36,790 nucleotides of DNA from Rhodospirillaceae bacterium. GTDB taxonomy: Bacteria; Pseudomonadota; Alphaproteobacteria; JAEULC01. Under the pieces are notes generated by a model, which was not told the DNA's origin, did not search any database, and saw nothing but the letters and a program-made list of their open reading frames with translations. The position numbers and the translations under genes were made by a program. The stretch's first letter is position 1; each line of letters opens with the position of its first letter. Positions 15,751-24,410 of the stretch are shown here, piece by piece. Location of the stretch: positions 1 through 36,790 of the forward strand of contig JAHFPH010000019.1 in assembly GCA_023266845.1 (NCBI GenBank), written 5' to 3'.

Positions 15751-17169
15751 TTGCGCTACATCAGCACCAGGGGCGAGGCCCCGGAATTGGAATTCGACGA
15801 CGTGCTGCTGGCCGGGCTGGCGCGCGACGGGGGGCTTTATGTGCCCGACTCCTGGCCGCGCCTGGGGCCGGAGGACTGGCGCGCGCTCCGCGGCCTGCCT
15901 TACGCGGAGCTCGCCGCCAAGGTGATGGCGCCGTTCCTTGGCGGGCGCGTGGCCGAGGCCGATTTCGCGCGCATGACCGCCGAGGCCTATGCCGGGTTCG
16001 GCCACAAGGCGGTGGCGCCCCTGAAGCAGATCGACGCCGCGCTGTGGCTGATGGAGCTGTTCCACGGTCCAACGCTGGCGTTCAAGGATTTCGCGCTGCA
16101 GATCGTCGGCCGCTTGTTCGATCATGTGCTCGCCAAGCGCGAGGCGCGCGTCACCATCGTCGGCGCCACCTCGGGCGACACCGGTTCGGCCGCGATCGAA
16201 GCCTGCCGCGACCGCGCGCGCATCGACATCTTCATGCTGCATCCCCACGGCCGCGTGTCCGACGTGCAGCGCCGGCAGATGACCACGGTGCTGTCGGCCA
16301 ACGTGCACAACATCGCCATCGACGGCAGCTTCGACGATTGCCAGGACCTGGTGAAGGGCCTATTCAACGATCTGGCGTTCCGCGACCGCGTCGGGCTGTC
16401 GGCCGTCAACTCGATCAACTGGGCGCGGATCGCCGCGCAGATCGTCTATTACGTCCATGCCGCGCTGGCCTTGGGCGCGCCCGACCGCAAGGTGGCGTTC
16501 AGCGTGCCCACAGGCAATTTCGGCAATATCTACGCCGGCTATGCCGCGCGCGCGATGGGCCTGCCGATCGACTTTTTGATCTGCGCGTCGAACCGCAACG
16601 ACATCCTCACGCGCTTCTTCCAGACCGGTGAAATGCGGATCGGCAAGGTCGAGCCGTCTTTGAGCCCTAGCATGGATATCCAGGTATCCAGCAACGCCGA
16701 ACGTCTGCTGTTCGATCTCTACGACCGCGACGGGCGGGCGTTGGCCGCCGCCATGCGCGAGTTCCGCTCGAGCGGCTTGCTCGCGCTCGGCCCCAACCTG
16801 ATGCAGCGCGCCCGCGACGTGTTTGTCGCGCGGCACTTCGACGACGCCGAGACCGTAGCCACGATGCGCGACGAATATAGGCTGAGCGGCGAGGTGCTGG
16901 ACCCGCACAGCGCCGTCGGTGTGGCCGCCGCGCGCGCGGTCGCGCACACCAGCGGCGTGCCGGTGGTGGCCCTGGGCGCGGCGCACCCCGCCAAGTTTCC
17001 CGACGCGGTGGAGAAAGCCATCGGCAAGCGACCCGAGCTGCCCGCGCGCCTCGCCGACCTTTACCAGCGCGAGGAGCGCTGCATGCGCCTGCCCAACGAC
17101 CTGGCGGCGCTCGGCGAATTCATCCTGGCGCGCGCCCGCGCGCGCGGCGGCAAGAAGACCGCGGCATGA
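15751..17169 (+). CDS. thrC: threonine synthase
   Basis: Converts O-phospho-L-homoserine to threonine; PLP enzyme of fold type II. The 472-residue protein starts with the characteristic MRYISTRGEAPELEFDDVLL and carries the Schiff-base Lys in FHGPTLAFKDFALQ (Lys112), the phosphate-cradle VGATSGDTGSAAIE (~134-147) and FSVPTGNFGNIYAGYAARAMG. Length and N-terminal domain match the long proteobacterial/yeast class. The start is TTG at 15751, with GAAAGGA eight bases upstream; no ATG fits better. The stop overlaps the ATG of the M16 peptidase. The order thrC, M16 peptidase, GNAT is recurrent in Alphaproteobacteria. Confidence 0.97.
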   Translation: MRYISTRGEAPELEFDDVLLAGLARDGGLYVPDSWPRLGPEDWRALRGLPYAELAAKVMAPFLGGRVAEADFARMTAEAYAGFGHKAVAPLKQIDAALWLMELFHGPTLAFKDFALQIVGRLFDHVLAKREARVTIVGATSGDTGSAAIEACRDRARIDIFMLHPHGRVSDVQRRQMTTVLSANVHNIAIDGSFDDCQDLVKGLFNDLAFRDRVGLSAVNSINWARIAAQIVYYVHAALALGAPDRKVAFSVPTGNFGNIYAGYAARAMGLPIDFLICASNRNDILTRFFQTGEMRIGKVEPSLSPSMDIQVSSNAERLLFDLYDRDGRALAAAMREFRSSGLLALGPNLMQRARDVFVARHFDDAETVATMRDEYRLSGEVLDPHSAVGVAAARAVAHTSGVPVVALGAAHPAKFPDAVEKAIGKRPELPARLADLYQREERCMRLPNDLAALGEFILARARARGGKKTAA

Positions 17170-18422
17170 GCGTGCGCGTCGCCACCCTCAACAACGGCAT
17201 GCGCGTCGCCACCGACCGCATCGAAACGGTGGAATCCGCCACGGTGGGCGTGTGGTGCGACGTGGGCACGCGCGACGAGCAGGCCAAGTTCAACGGCGTG
17301 GCGCATCTGCTCGAGCACATGGTGTTCAAGGGCACGCGGCGGCGCACGGCCGCTTCCATCGCCCGGGAGATCGAGGCCGTGGGCGGGCACATGAACGCCT
17401 ATACCGCGCGCGAGCAGACCGCCTATTACGCCCGGGTGCTGAAGGGCGACCTGGCGCTGGCGATCGATATGATCGCCGACATATTGCAGCACTCGACCTT
17501 CGACGCGGAGGAGCTGAAGCGCGAACGCGCGGTGATCCTGCAAGAAATCGGCCAGTCGCGCGACACGCCCGACGATATCGTGTTCGACCATTTCCAGGCC
17601 GCCGCCTACCCGAACCAGGGCGTGGGCCGCCCGGTGCTGGGCCGCGCCGAGGTGGTAAAGCGCATGAAACGCGATGCGGTGGCGGGCTTCCTTGCGCGCC
17701 ACTACGCGCCGTCGCGCCTGGTGCTGGCCGCCGCCGGCAATTTGGACCACGACCACGTGGTGCAGCTCGCCTCGGAAAAATTCGACGCGCTGCCGGGACC
17801 GGTCGAGCACGCGCGCGACCGGGCGCGCTACAAGGGCGGCGAGCACCGCGAGAAGCGCAAACTGGACCAGGTGCATATCGTGATCGGGTTCGAGGGCATC
17901 GGCCACCACGATCCCGACTATTACACGCTCCAGGTCATGTCGACGCTGTTGGGCGGCGGCATGTCCTCGCGCCTGTTCCAGGAGGTGCGCGAGAAGCGCG
18001 GCCTGGTCTACAGCGTCTATTCCTTCGCAAGCCCGATGCGCGACGGCGGGTTGTTCGGAATCTACGTCGGCACCGGCGACACCAAGGTGCGCGAATTAAT
18101 GCCCGTGGTGGCCGACGAGCTGAACAAGCTGGCGCAAAGCGCGACCGAGGAAGAAACCGCCCGCGCCCGCGCGCAATTGAAGGCCGGCACGCTGATGGCG
18201 CTAGAAAGCACGTCGTCGCGCTGCGAGCAGCTGGCGCAGCAGATGCTGGTGTTCGGCCGGCCGATTCCGGTCGGCGAGATCGTGGCCAAGATCGACGCCG
18301 TGGACGCCGCCGCTGTGGCGCGCGTGACGCGCCGCCTGCTCGATTCGCCGCCTACGCTCGCGGCACTGGGTCCGATCGGCAAGCTCGAAAGCCGCGCCGC
18401 GTTCAAGGCGCGGCTGAACTGA
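17166..18422 (+). CDS. M16 family zinc peptidase (mitochondrial-processing-peptidase-like)
   Basis: A 418-residue metalloprotease of the pitrilysin family. The inverted zinc motif HxxEH is present as HLLEHMVFKG (His47, Glu50, His51), and a distal Glu lies in RERAVILQEIGQSRD about 75 residues later. The C-terminal half has the GGGMSSRLFQEVREKRGLVYSV signature, completing a two-domain unit typical of the processing-peptidase beta-like subgroup found in Alphaproteobacteria. It probably degrades peptides; no signal peptide is seen, so a cytoplasmic location is likely. ATG overlaps the thrC stop by four bases, and its own TGA overlaps the next ATG (TGATG). Confidence 0.95.
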   Translation: MSVRVATLNNGMRVATDRIETVESATVGVWCDVGTRDEQAKFNGVAHLLEHMVFKGTRRRTAASIAREIEAVGGHMNAYTAREQTAYYARVLKGDLALAIDMIADILQHSTFDAEELKRERAVILQEIGQSRDTPDDIVFDHFQAAAYPNQGVGRPVLGRAEVVKRMKRDAVAGFLARHYAPSRLVLAAAGNLDHDHVVQLASEKFDALPGPVEHARDRARYKGGEHREKRKLDQVHIVIGFEGIGHHDPDYYTLQVMSTLLGGGMSSRLFQEVREKRGLVYSVYSFASPMRDGGLFGIYVGTGDTKVRELMPVVADELNKLAQSATEEETARARAQLKAGTLMALESTSSRCEQLAQQMLVFGRPIPVGEIVAKIDAVDAAAVARVTRRLLDSPPTLAALGPIGKLESRAAFKARLN

Positions 18423-19039
18423 TGGCCGGATCAGTCGTCTTCGGTACGTTCTGGGCGCGGGCCTTCGGCCAGACGCCGGCCGGGGCCGTCGTCGTCGGCA
18501 AGCGCATTTATCTGCGCCGGCCGCGCATGGGCGATTTCAGCGAATGGGTCGACTTGCGCGAGCAAAGCCGCATGTTCCTGACGCCGTGGGAACCGAGCTG
18601 GCCGAACGACGCGTTGACGCGCGACGCCTTCCGTCGGCGGATCAAGCGCGGCCAGCAGGAATGGCGCGAGGAGTCGGGCTACAGCTTCTTCCTGGTTCGC
18701 CAGACCGACGACGCCTTGCTCGGCGGCGTAACCCTGGGCGCGATCAAGCGCGGCGTGGCGGACTCGGGCGTGCTGGGCTATTGGCTCGGCGCACCTTACG
18801 TCCGTCAGGGGCTGATGACCGAGGCGGTGCATTGCGCGCTCGATTTCGCGTTCGACCGTCTGGGCCTGCACCGGGTCGAGGCAGCCTGCGTGCCGGACAA
18901 CGCGGCCAGCTGCGGCCTGCTGCGGAAATGCGGCTTCCGCGAGGAAGGCCGCGCGCGCGACTATCTGCGCATCAACGGCGTGTGGACCGACCATCTGCTG
19001 TTCGCGATCCTCGCCAGCGACCACCGGCCGCGCGGATAG
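18422..19039 (+). CDS. GNAT family N-acetyltransferase, RimJ/RimL type
   Basis: A 205-residue acetyltransferase related to ribosomal-protein N-acetyltransferases. The track lists it only as the end of a longer shadow ORF. Residues 28-40 have RIYLRRPRMGDFSEW, the usual opening of this group; YWLGAPYVRQGLMTEAV (~120-136) holds the acetyl-CoA loop, and the following HRVEAACVPDNAASCGLLRKCGF plus EEGRARDYLRINGVWTDHLLF form the signature C-terminus. ATG at 18422 overlaps the M16 stop. It is probably the RimJ-like partner seen after thrC-M16 in other Alphaproteobacteria, acetylating an N-terminal amine. Confidence 0.9.
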   Translation: MAGSVVFGTFWARAFGQTPAGAVVVGKRIYLRRPRMGDFSEWVDLREQSRMFLTPWEPSWPNDALTRDAFRRRIKRGQQEWREESGYSFFLVRQTDDALLGGVTLGAIKRGVADSGVLGYWLGAPYVRQGLMTEAVHCALDFAFDRLGLHRVEAACVPDNAASCGLLRKCGFREEGRARDYLRINGVWTDHLLFAILASDHRPRG

Positions 19040-19041
19040 GG

Positions 19042-20007
19042 ATGCGGGGCCGCCGGCCTGCCACGCCCATCGCGCTGCCGAACGCGGCGGAAGCCTTTCT
19101 TGAAATGATGGCGGCGGAGCGCGGCGCGGCCGACAACACGCTCGCCGCCTATCGCCGCGATCTGGCCGACATCGAGGCGTTCCTGAAACGGCGCGGGCAA
19201 ACATTGGCCGCGGCCGGCTCGGCCGATCTGCGGCAGTATCTGAAAGCGCTCGCCGGGCAGGGCTGGACCGCGCGCACCTCGGCGCGGCGGCTCTCCGCGT
19301 TGCGCCAGTTCTATCGCTTCCAGTTGGGCGAGGGGCGCCGCGCCGACGATCCGACCGCCGCGCTGGATTCGCCGCGTCTCGGCCGGCCGCTGCCCAAGCC
19401 GCTCGCCGAGGGGCAGGTGACGGCGCTGATCGACGCGGCGGCGAAACGCGGCGGCGCCGAGGGATTGCGCCTCATAGCGCTGCTGGAACTGCTCTACGCC
19501 TCGGGCATGCGCGTCAGCGAGCTGGTGGCGCTGCCTTTGTCGACCGTACTCCGAGACACGCGCGCGATCATGGTGCGCGGCAAGGGCGGCAAGGAGCGGC
19601 TGGTGCCCCTGGGCGCGCCGGCGCTGAAAGCGCTTGCCGCGTATCGCGCGGCGCGCGGCGAATTCCTGCCGAAGCCGAAAAAGAACGCGCGCAAAACGGA
19701 CTCGCCCTTCCTGTTCCCTTCGCGCGGCCGATCGGGGCATCTGACGCGCCATCGCCTGGGACAGCTGTTGAAGGAGCTGGCGCGGCAAGCGGGGCTCGAT
19801 CCGGGCATCGTCAGCCCGCATGTGCTGCGCCATGCCTTCGCCACGCATCTCTTGGATCACGGCGCCGATCTGCGCAGCGTGCAGAAAATGCTGGGCCATG
19901 CCGATATCGCCACCACCCAAATCTACACGCATGTGGTGAAAGAGCGCCTGAAGCGCACAGTCGGCGAGCATCACCCCTTGGCGAAACGCGCCGCGAAGCT
20001 CCGCTAA
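19042..20007 (+). CDS. xerD: site-specific tyrosine recombinase XerD
   Basis: A 321-residue chromosomal recombinase acting at dif to resolve chromosome dimers. Residues ~15-105 are the SAM-like N-terminal core-binding domain (FLEMMAAERGAADNTLAAYR). The catalytic domain carries Arg in YASGMRVSELVALPL, Lys in VRGKGGKERLVPLG, HxxR in SPHVLRHAFATHLLDHG, the second His in MLGHADIATT, and the nucleophile Tyr in TQIYTHV. All key residues are present. The ATG at 19042 follows the GNAT stop by two bases. XerD is preferred to XerC because xerD-accA proximity is common in Alphaproteobacteria. Confidence 0.92.
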   Translation: MRGRRPATPIALPNAAEAFLEMMAAERGAADNTLAAYRRDLADIEAFLKRRGQTLAAAGSADLRQYLKALAGQGWTARTSARRLSALRQFYRFQLGEGRRADDPTAALDSPRLGRPLPKPLAEGQVTALIDAAAKRGGAEGLRLIALLELLYASGMRVSELVALPLSTVLRDTRAIMVRGKGGKERLVPLGAPALKALAAYRAARGEFLPKPKKNARKTDSPFLFPSRGRSGHLTRHRLGQLLKELARQAGLDPGIVSPHVLRHAFATHLLDHGADLRSVQKMLGHADIATTQIYTHVVKERLKRTVGEHHPLAKRAAKLR

Positions 20008-20047
20008 CCGCCTTGTAAGATTGGCATTTCCGGCCCAAGCAGGGCGG

Positions 20048-20075
20048 TTGACTTCGCCACCCCAGCGGCTAGTGT
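20048..20075 (+). promoter_or_regulatory. candidate promoter for the CitE/malyl-CoA lyase gene
   Basis: TTGACT at 20048-20053 and TAGTGT at 20070-20075, spaced by 16 bases, lie about 45 bases before the ATG at 20121. An AACCGCC/GGCGGTT inverted repeat spans the end of xerD and the start of this region. The -10 match is modest. Confidence 0.35.
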
Positions 20076-20120
20076 CGGCCCCTTGAATCACCGACATTTC
20101 GAACTTCGCCGAGTGGCCCG

Positions 20121-21131
20121 ATGAGTTTTACCGCCGTTCCGCAGGCGCGCTTGCGCCTGAACCGCAGCACCCTGGCCGTGCCGGGCAGCCGCGCCGAGTT
20201 TTTCGAGAAAGCGGCGCGCTCGGTGGCCGACGTGGTGTTCATCGACCTTGAGGATTCGGTCGCGCCCGACGAAAAGGACAAGGCGCGCAAGAACGCCGTC
20301 GCCGCGCTGAACGAGATCGACTGGGGCCGCAAGACCGTTGCGGTGCGCATCAACGGCCTGGACACGCCCTATATGTACCGCGACCTGGTGGACGTGGTGG
20401 AGCAGGGCGGCGGGCGGCTCGATATGATCATGATGCCCAAGGTTGGCACGGCCGCCGACGTCTACGCGGTCGACATGCTGGTGACGCAGATCGAGCAGGC
20501 CAAGGGTTGGACGCGGTGCATCGGGTTGGAGCTCATCATCGAAAGCGCGCTGGGCCTTGCGAATATCGAATCGGTCGCGGCCGCCAGCAAACGCACCGAA
20601 GTGCTGCATCTGGGCGTGGCTGATCTTGCGGCCAGTTTGCGCGCGCGCACCACCGGCATGGGCGGCGCCAATCCAGGCTATACGGTGCTGACCGACAAGC
20701 GCGCGGACGGCAGGCGCGATACGCATTGGGCCGATCCTTGGCACTACGCCTTGGCGCGGCTGGTCGTCGCGGCCAGGGCGAACGGCTTGCGCCCCATCGA
20801 CGGGCCGTTCGGCGATTTTACGGACGCGGACGGCTATCGCGCGGCGGCGTCGCGCGCGGCGGCGCTGGGTTGCGACGGCAAATGGGCGATCCACCCGAGC
20901 CAGATCGAGATGGCGAACGCCGAATTCACCCCGCCCAAGGCCGACGTGGATCAGGCTCGCCGCATCCTCGACGCCATGGCGAAAGCGCAGAAGGAAGGCA
21001 AGGGCGCGGTGTCGCTGGACGGCAAGATGATCGACGCGGCTTCGATCCGTCAAGCCGAAGCCGTGGTGAAAAAATCGGAGCTGATCGAGGCGGGGGGGGC
21101 GTCCGCGTCCGGCATGCGCCATGCCGGTTGA
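20121..21131 (+). CDS. HpcH/HpaI/CitE-type lyase, L-malyl-CoA / beta-methylmalyl-CoA lyase-like
   Basis: A 336-residue cytoplasmic TIM-barrel enzyme of the CitE/malyl-CoA lyase family, expected to cleave or form malyl-CoA or beta-methylmalyl-CoA (acetyl- or propionyl-CoA plus glyoxylate). Seen are [12 protein letters not shown] at the N-terminus with the CoA-binding Arg, the metal-binding [13 protein letters not shown] (~40-52), [13 protein letters not shown] with a metal-ligand Glu, and [20 protein letters not shown] followed by GPFGDF, which resembles the Mcl1 subgroup more than citrate lyase beta. Downstream [16 protein letters not shown] is the usual family lid. It starts in its own small intergenic gap and overlaps accA by 11 bases. 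Confidence 0.88.
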   Translation: MSFTAVPQARLRLNRSTLAVPGSRAEFFEKAARSVADVVFIDLEDSVAPDEKDKARKNAVAALNEIDWGRKTVAVRINGLDTPYMYRDLVDVVEQGGGRLDMIMMPKVGTAADVYAVDMLVTQIEQAKGWTRCIGLELIIESALGLANIESVAAASKRTEVLHLGVADLAASLRARTTGMGGANPGYTVLTDKRADGRRDTHWADPWHYALARLVVAARANGLRPIDGPFGDFTDADGYRAAASRAAALGCDGKWAIHPSQIEMANAEFTPPKADVDQARRILDAMAKAQKEGKGAVSLDGKMIDAASIRQAEAVVKKSELIEAGGASASGMRHAG

Positions 21132-22113
21132 CATCGACAACAACACTAGGCGGCACAGCCGTCATTTCCTCGACTTCGAAAAGCCGATCGCCGAGCTCGA
21201 AGGCAAGATCGAAGAGTTGCGCCACCAGGCGCGCACCGGCGACAGCTCGATCGCCGATGAGGTGGCGAAGCTGCAGGGGCGGGTCGAGCGCCTGTTGCGC
21301 CAGACCTACGCCAAGCTGACAGCCTGGCAGAAGGTCCAGGTCGCGCGCCATCCCGACCGGCCGCACGCGGCGGATTACGTCGCCGGGCTGGTCGAGGATT
21401 TCACGCCGCTCGCGGGCGACCGCGCGTTCGGCGAGGACCATGCGATCCTGGGTGGCATCGGGCGATTCCGCGGCCGCGCCGTCATGGTGATCGGCCATGA
21501 AAAAGGCGCCAACACCGAGGACCGCGTACGGCACAATTTCGGCATGGCGCGGCCCGAGGGCTATCGCAAGGCGCGGCGCCTCATGGGGCTGGCCGAGCGC
21601 TTCAAGCTGCCGATCGTCACGCTTGTCGATACGCCGGGGGCGTATCCCGGGGTGGACGCCGAAGCACGCGGCCAGGCCGAGGCGATCGCGCGCTCGATCG
21701 AGGCGTGCCTGGACGCGCGTGTGCCGTTGCTGAGCGTGGTGATCGGCGAGGGCGGATCGGGCGGCGCCATCGCGCTGGCGGCCGGCGACCGCGTGCTGAT
21801 GCTGGAGCACGCGATTTATTCGGTGATCTCGCCCGAGGGCTGCGCCTCGATCCTGTGGCGCAGCGCCGACCAGGCCAAGGACGCGGCCGAGGCGTTGCGG
21901 CTCACCGCCCAGGACCTGCTGAAGCTGGGCGTGATCGACGCCATCGTGCGCGAGCCGCTGGGTGCCGCGCACCGCGACCGCCAGGCCATGATCGCCGAAG
22001 TGGGCGAGGCGGTGGACCTGGGATTGCGCGAGCTCGTGACGCTGGACGGCGGCACGTTGCGCCAGCGCCGCCGCCAGCGGTTCCTCGCCATGGGCAAGGG
22101 CGGCTTGAACTGA
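21121..22113 (+). CDS. accA: acetyl-CoA carboxylase carboxyltransferase subunit alpha
   Basis: The alpha half of the ACC carboxyltransferase, which with AccD transfers CO2 from carboxybiotin to acetyl-CoA for fatty acid synthesis. The 330-residue product has the helical N-terminus [19 protein letters not shown], then crotonase-fold motifs: [15 protein letters not shown]-like '[20 protein letters not shown]', [36 protein letters not shown] and [20 protein letters not shown]. Length is typical. Its ATG lies inside the 3' end of the lyase gene, so it is likely translated by coupling. It converges with the TPR-methyltransferase, eight bases apart. Confidence 0.97.
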   Translation: MPVDIDNNTRRHSRHFLDFEKPIAELEGKIEELRHQARTGDSSIADEVAKLQGRVERLLRQTYAKLTAWQKVQVARHPDRPHAADYVAGLVEDFTPLAGDRAFGEDHAILGGIGRFRGRAVMVIGHEKGANTEDRVRHNFGMARPEGYRKARRLMGLAERFKLPIVTLVDTPGAYPGVDAEARGQAEAIARSIEACLDARVPLLSVVIGEGGSGGAIALAAGDRVLMLEHAIYSVISPEGCASILWRSADQAKDAAEALRLTAQDLLKLGVIDAIVREPLGAAHRDRQAMIAEVGEAVDLGLRELVTLDGGTLRQRRRQRFLAMGKGGLN

Positions 22114-22121
22114 GGCGTGTG

Positions 22122-24395
22122 TCAGCCCTTGCGCGCCCAGAACTGGTACATGTGGATGAACGCGGCGGGGTTGTCCGCTTCGAACGCTTCCCAATTGTCG
22201 AGCGAGAGCAGGGCCTGATCGTCTGGGAACCGCGCGCGATAGGCCGCCTCGGTCGCCGGATTCCACAGCTCGAATCCCAGGAAACGAAGGCCCAGCCGGT
22301 CGAGGCAGGATTTTATTTCCAGTGGCGTGAAGACGTGTTCCTGCACGTGGAACAGCAGGTCGCGGCATGTGCTGAGATTGTAGAAATCGGCCGCCGTCAC
22401 GCCGGTGAGCGCCGCGCCCGCTTCGCCCGCCATGATCGCTTGGCGCGCTTGCCGGATGCACTTTGGCGTGGCGGGAATGCCGCGTTCCCTGATGAATTGC
22501 TGGACGCGCGTGATGTCGCGCCGGGCGCGCCGGCTGTAAAGGCCCAGGATCATGTGCCCGCCGGGCCGCAGCAGGTCCGTGAGCACCCGCCAGCCCGCGA
22601 GCGGATCGCGCAAGTGATGCAGCACGCCAGAGCATTCGATGAGGTCGAACCGCCGTCCCAGCGCGCTTAAAGCCAGAATATCGGCCTGGGCGTAGTCGAT
22701 ATCGGCGATACCCGCTTCGGCCGCGGTGCGCTTGGCATAGGCAAGGCTGGACAGGCTCAGGTCGACCGCCAGGATGCGCGAATTCTGGAAGCGGCGCAGC
22801 GTCTGGATCGACACGGCGCCCGTGCCGCAGCCCGCCACCAGGATCTCCGGACGTTCCGGCGACGCGGCGGGGGCGGGCGCATGCGGGAACAACTCGCGCA
22901 GCACCGCGTGGATCGGCTTGCCGTCGGCCGGGGCGGATTTGCGCCGCCAGCGCGGATAGGGGTTTTCCTCGTATTGCGCCCGGACATCCTGCGAAACCTT
23001 GTCGCCGATCCTGGTCAGGCGCTGAATTTCTTTTTTCAGCTCCGCTTCTTTTTTCGGTTCCGCGACCTGGCGCTCGATCAGCGCTCTGAGCTCCGCATCC
23101 GTCGGCGGAGCGAAATCGAATCGATGCAACGGCTCATAGGCGCCGATCACCGCAATGGAGGCTGGCGACGCCGATGCGCTGCGCCGCGCCAATTCGTCCA
23201 CCTGCCGTCGTTCCTCGTCGGTTTCGGTCCAGACGTAGTCGTTGGCGAAGCATTGCAGGGCGAGAGCGCCGGCGAAACGAAGCATGGGCTTTTCTTCCAG
23301 CGCCCGGTGCGCCCGCGACGCCAGCGACAGCAGCACGCGCCGCAAGACCGTCAGCAGTTTTTCAAGCCGGTAATCCGTGACGATGGTTTCTTCCAAGACC
23401 GCGAGAAGCAGCGGTGCTTCGGTCAGCGGCTTCAGCCCGCCGTTTTCGATCAACTCTTCCAGCCGCCGCGCGCATGAATCGGGATCGTCCGCCAGCGCCA
23501 AAAGCTCGCCCGCCAGCGGTTCGCGGCGGATCGCCCGGACGGCGACGCGTTCGGCGTTCTGCGGGTCGAGATTTCCCCGCGTCAGCGCGGTCGGCAGCAG
23601 CGGCAGGTACCGTTCGTCCAGCGCGTCGGCGTCGCGCAAATACTCCGAGAACGCGACCCAGGCCGCGTCATGGGACGGCATTAGCCCGATCGCGCGGGCA
23701 TGGCAGGCCGCGGCCGCGTGCGGCCTGCCCAGCTTCTTCAACGTGTTGCCCAGGTTGAAATGCGCGTCGGCGAAGCCGGGCGCAAGCTCGATCGCGCGGC
23801 GATGGCTGTCCGCCGCCTCCGCGTAGCGACGCAGATCGTGCAGCACGGCGCCCCGGTTGCTCAGCGCCTCGACCGAATCGGGCTTGATCGACAGTGCGCG
23901 GTCGTAACTCGCCAGCGCCTCGTCGCGGCGCCCCAGCTCGTTTAGCGCGTTGCCGCGGTTGCTCCAGGCCTCGGCGTAGCCCGGCTTGGCCGCCAGCGCC
24001 CGGTCGAAGCTTTCCAGCGCCTCGTCCCGGCGTTTCATTTCCTGCAGGGTCACGCCGCGGCTGATCCAGGCGTCGGCCGCGTCGTCGCCCAACGCCAGCG
24101 CCCGGTCGAACGCGGCCAACGCCTCGCCGCCGCGCTTCAGTTCCCGCAACACGTTGCCGTGGTTCAGATGCGCCGCGCCGGATTTCGGGTCGATGGTGAC
24201 CGCCCGGCCCAGAAACAAGGCGGCCGCAGCGAAATTGCGGCGCTGCGCTTCCAGCACACCCAAGAGGTGCAGCGCGTGGAAATTCGCCGCGCTGGCCGCG
24301 AGAACCTGCCGGTAGAGAGCCTCGGCCCGGGCAAGATCGCCCTGGCGATGCGCCGCGACCGCCTCGGCGAGGATTTTATCGAGCGCGCTGGTCAC
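22122..24395 (-). CDS. TPR-repeat protein with C-terminal SAM-dependent methyltransferase domain
   Basis: A 757-residue fusion. Residues 1-245 are about seven TPR units, seen in repeats such as ALAAFDRALALGDDAADAW, ALESFDRALAAKPGYAEAW and ALASYDRALSIKPDSVEAL. Residues ~250-470 are a helical linker with a charged coiled section PKKEAELKKEIQ. The recognisable VRAQYEENPYPRWRR (~471-485) precedes a class I methyltransferase: ILVAGCGTGAVSIQ (~518-531) binds SAM, AVDLSLSSLAYAKRTAAEAG is the acidic second strand, and LIECSGVLHHLRDP (~585-598) is motif IV-like. This TPR-methyltransferase architecture, with QYEENPYPRW, is widespread in Alphaproteobacteria. Substrate unknown; probably protein or glycan related. 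Fifteen bases separate it from secA upstream. Confidence 0.9.
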   Translation of the reverse strand: MTSALDKILAEAVAAHRQGDLARAEALYRQVLAASAANFHALHLLGVLEAQRRNFAAAALFLGRAVTIDPKSGAAHLNHGNVLRELKRGGEALAAFDRALALGDDAADAWISRGVTLQEMKRRDEALESFDRALAAKPGYAEAWSNRGNALNELGRRDEALASYDRALSIKPDSVEALSNRGAVLHDLRRYAEAADSHRRAIELAPGFADAHFNLGNTLKKLGRPHAAAACHARAIGLMPSHDAAWVAFSEYLRDADALDERYLPLLPTALTRGNLDPQNAERVAVRAIRREPLAGELLALADDPDSCARRLEELIENGGLKPLTEAPLLLAVLEETIVTDYRLEKLLTVLRRVLLSLASRAHRALEEKPMLRFAGALALQCFANDYVWTETDEERRQVDELARRSASASPASIAVIGAYEPLHRFDFAPPTDAELRALIERQVAEPKKEAELKKEIQRLTRIGDKVSQDVRAQYEENPYPRWRRKSAPADGKPIHAVLRELFPHAPAPAASPERPEILVAGCGTGAVSIQTLRRFQNSRILAVDLSLSSLAYAKRTAAEAGIADIDYAQADILALSALGRRFDLIECSGVLHHLRDPLAGWRVLTDLLRPGGHMILGLYSRRARRDITRVQQFIRERGIPATPKCIRQARQAIMAGEAGAALTGVTAADFYNLSTCRDLLFHVQEHVFTPLEIKSCLDRLGLRFLGFELWNPATEAAYRARFPDDQALLSLDNWEAFEADNPAAFIHMYQFWARKG

Positions 24396-24410
24396 GGCCC
24401 GGGCGGGCCG

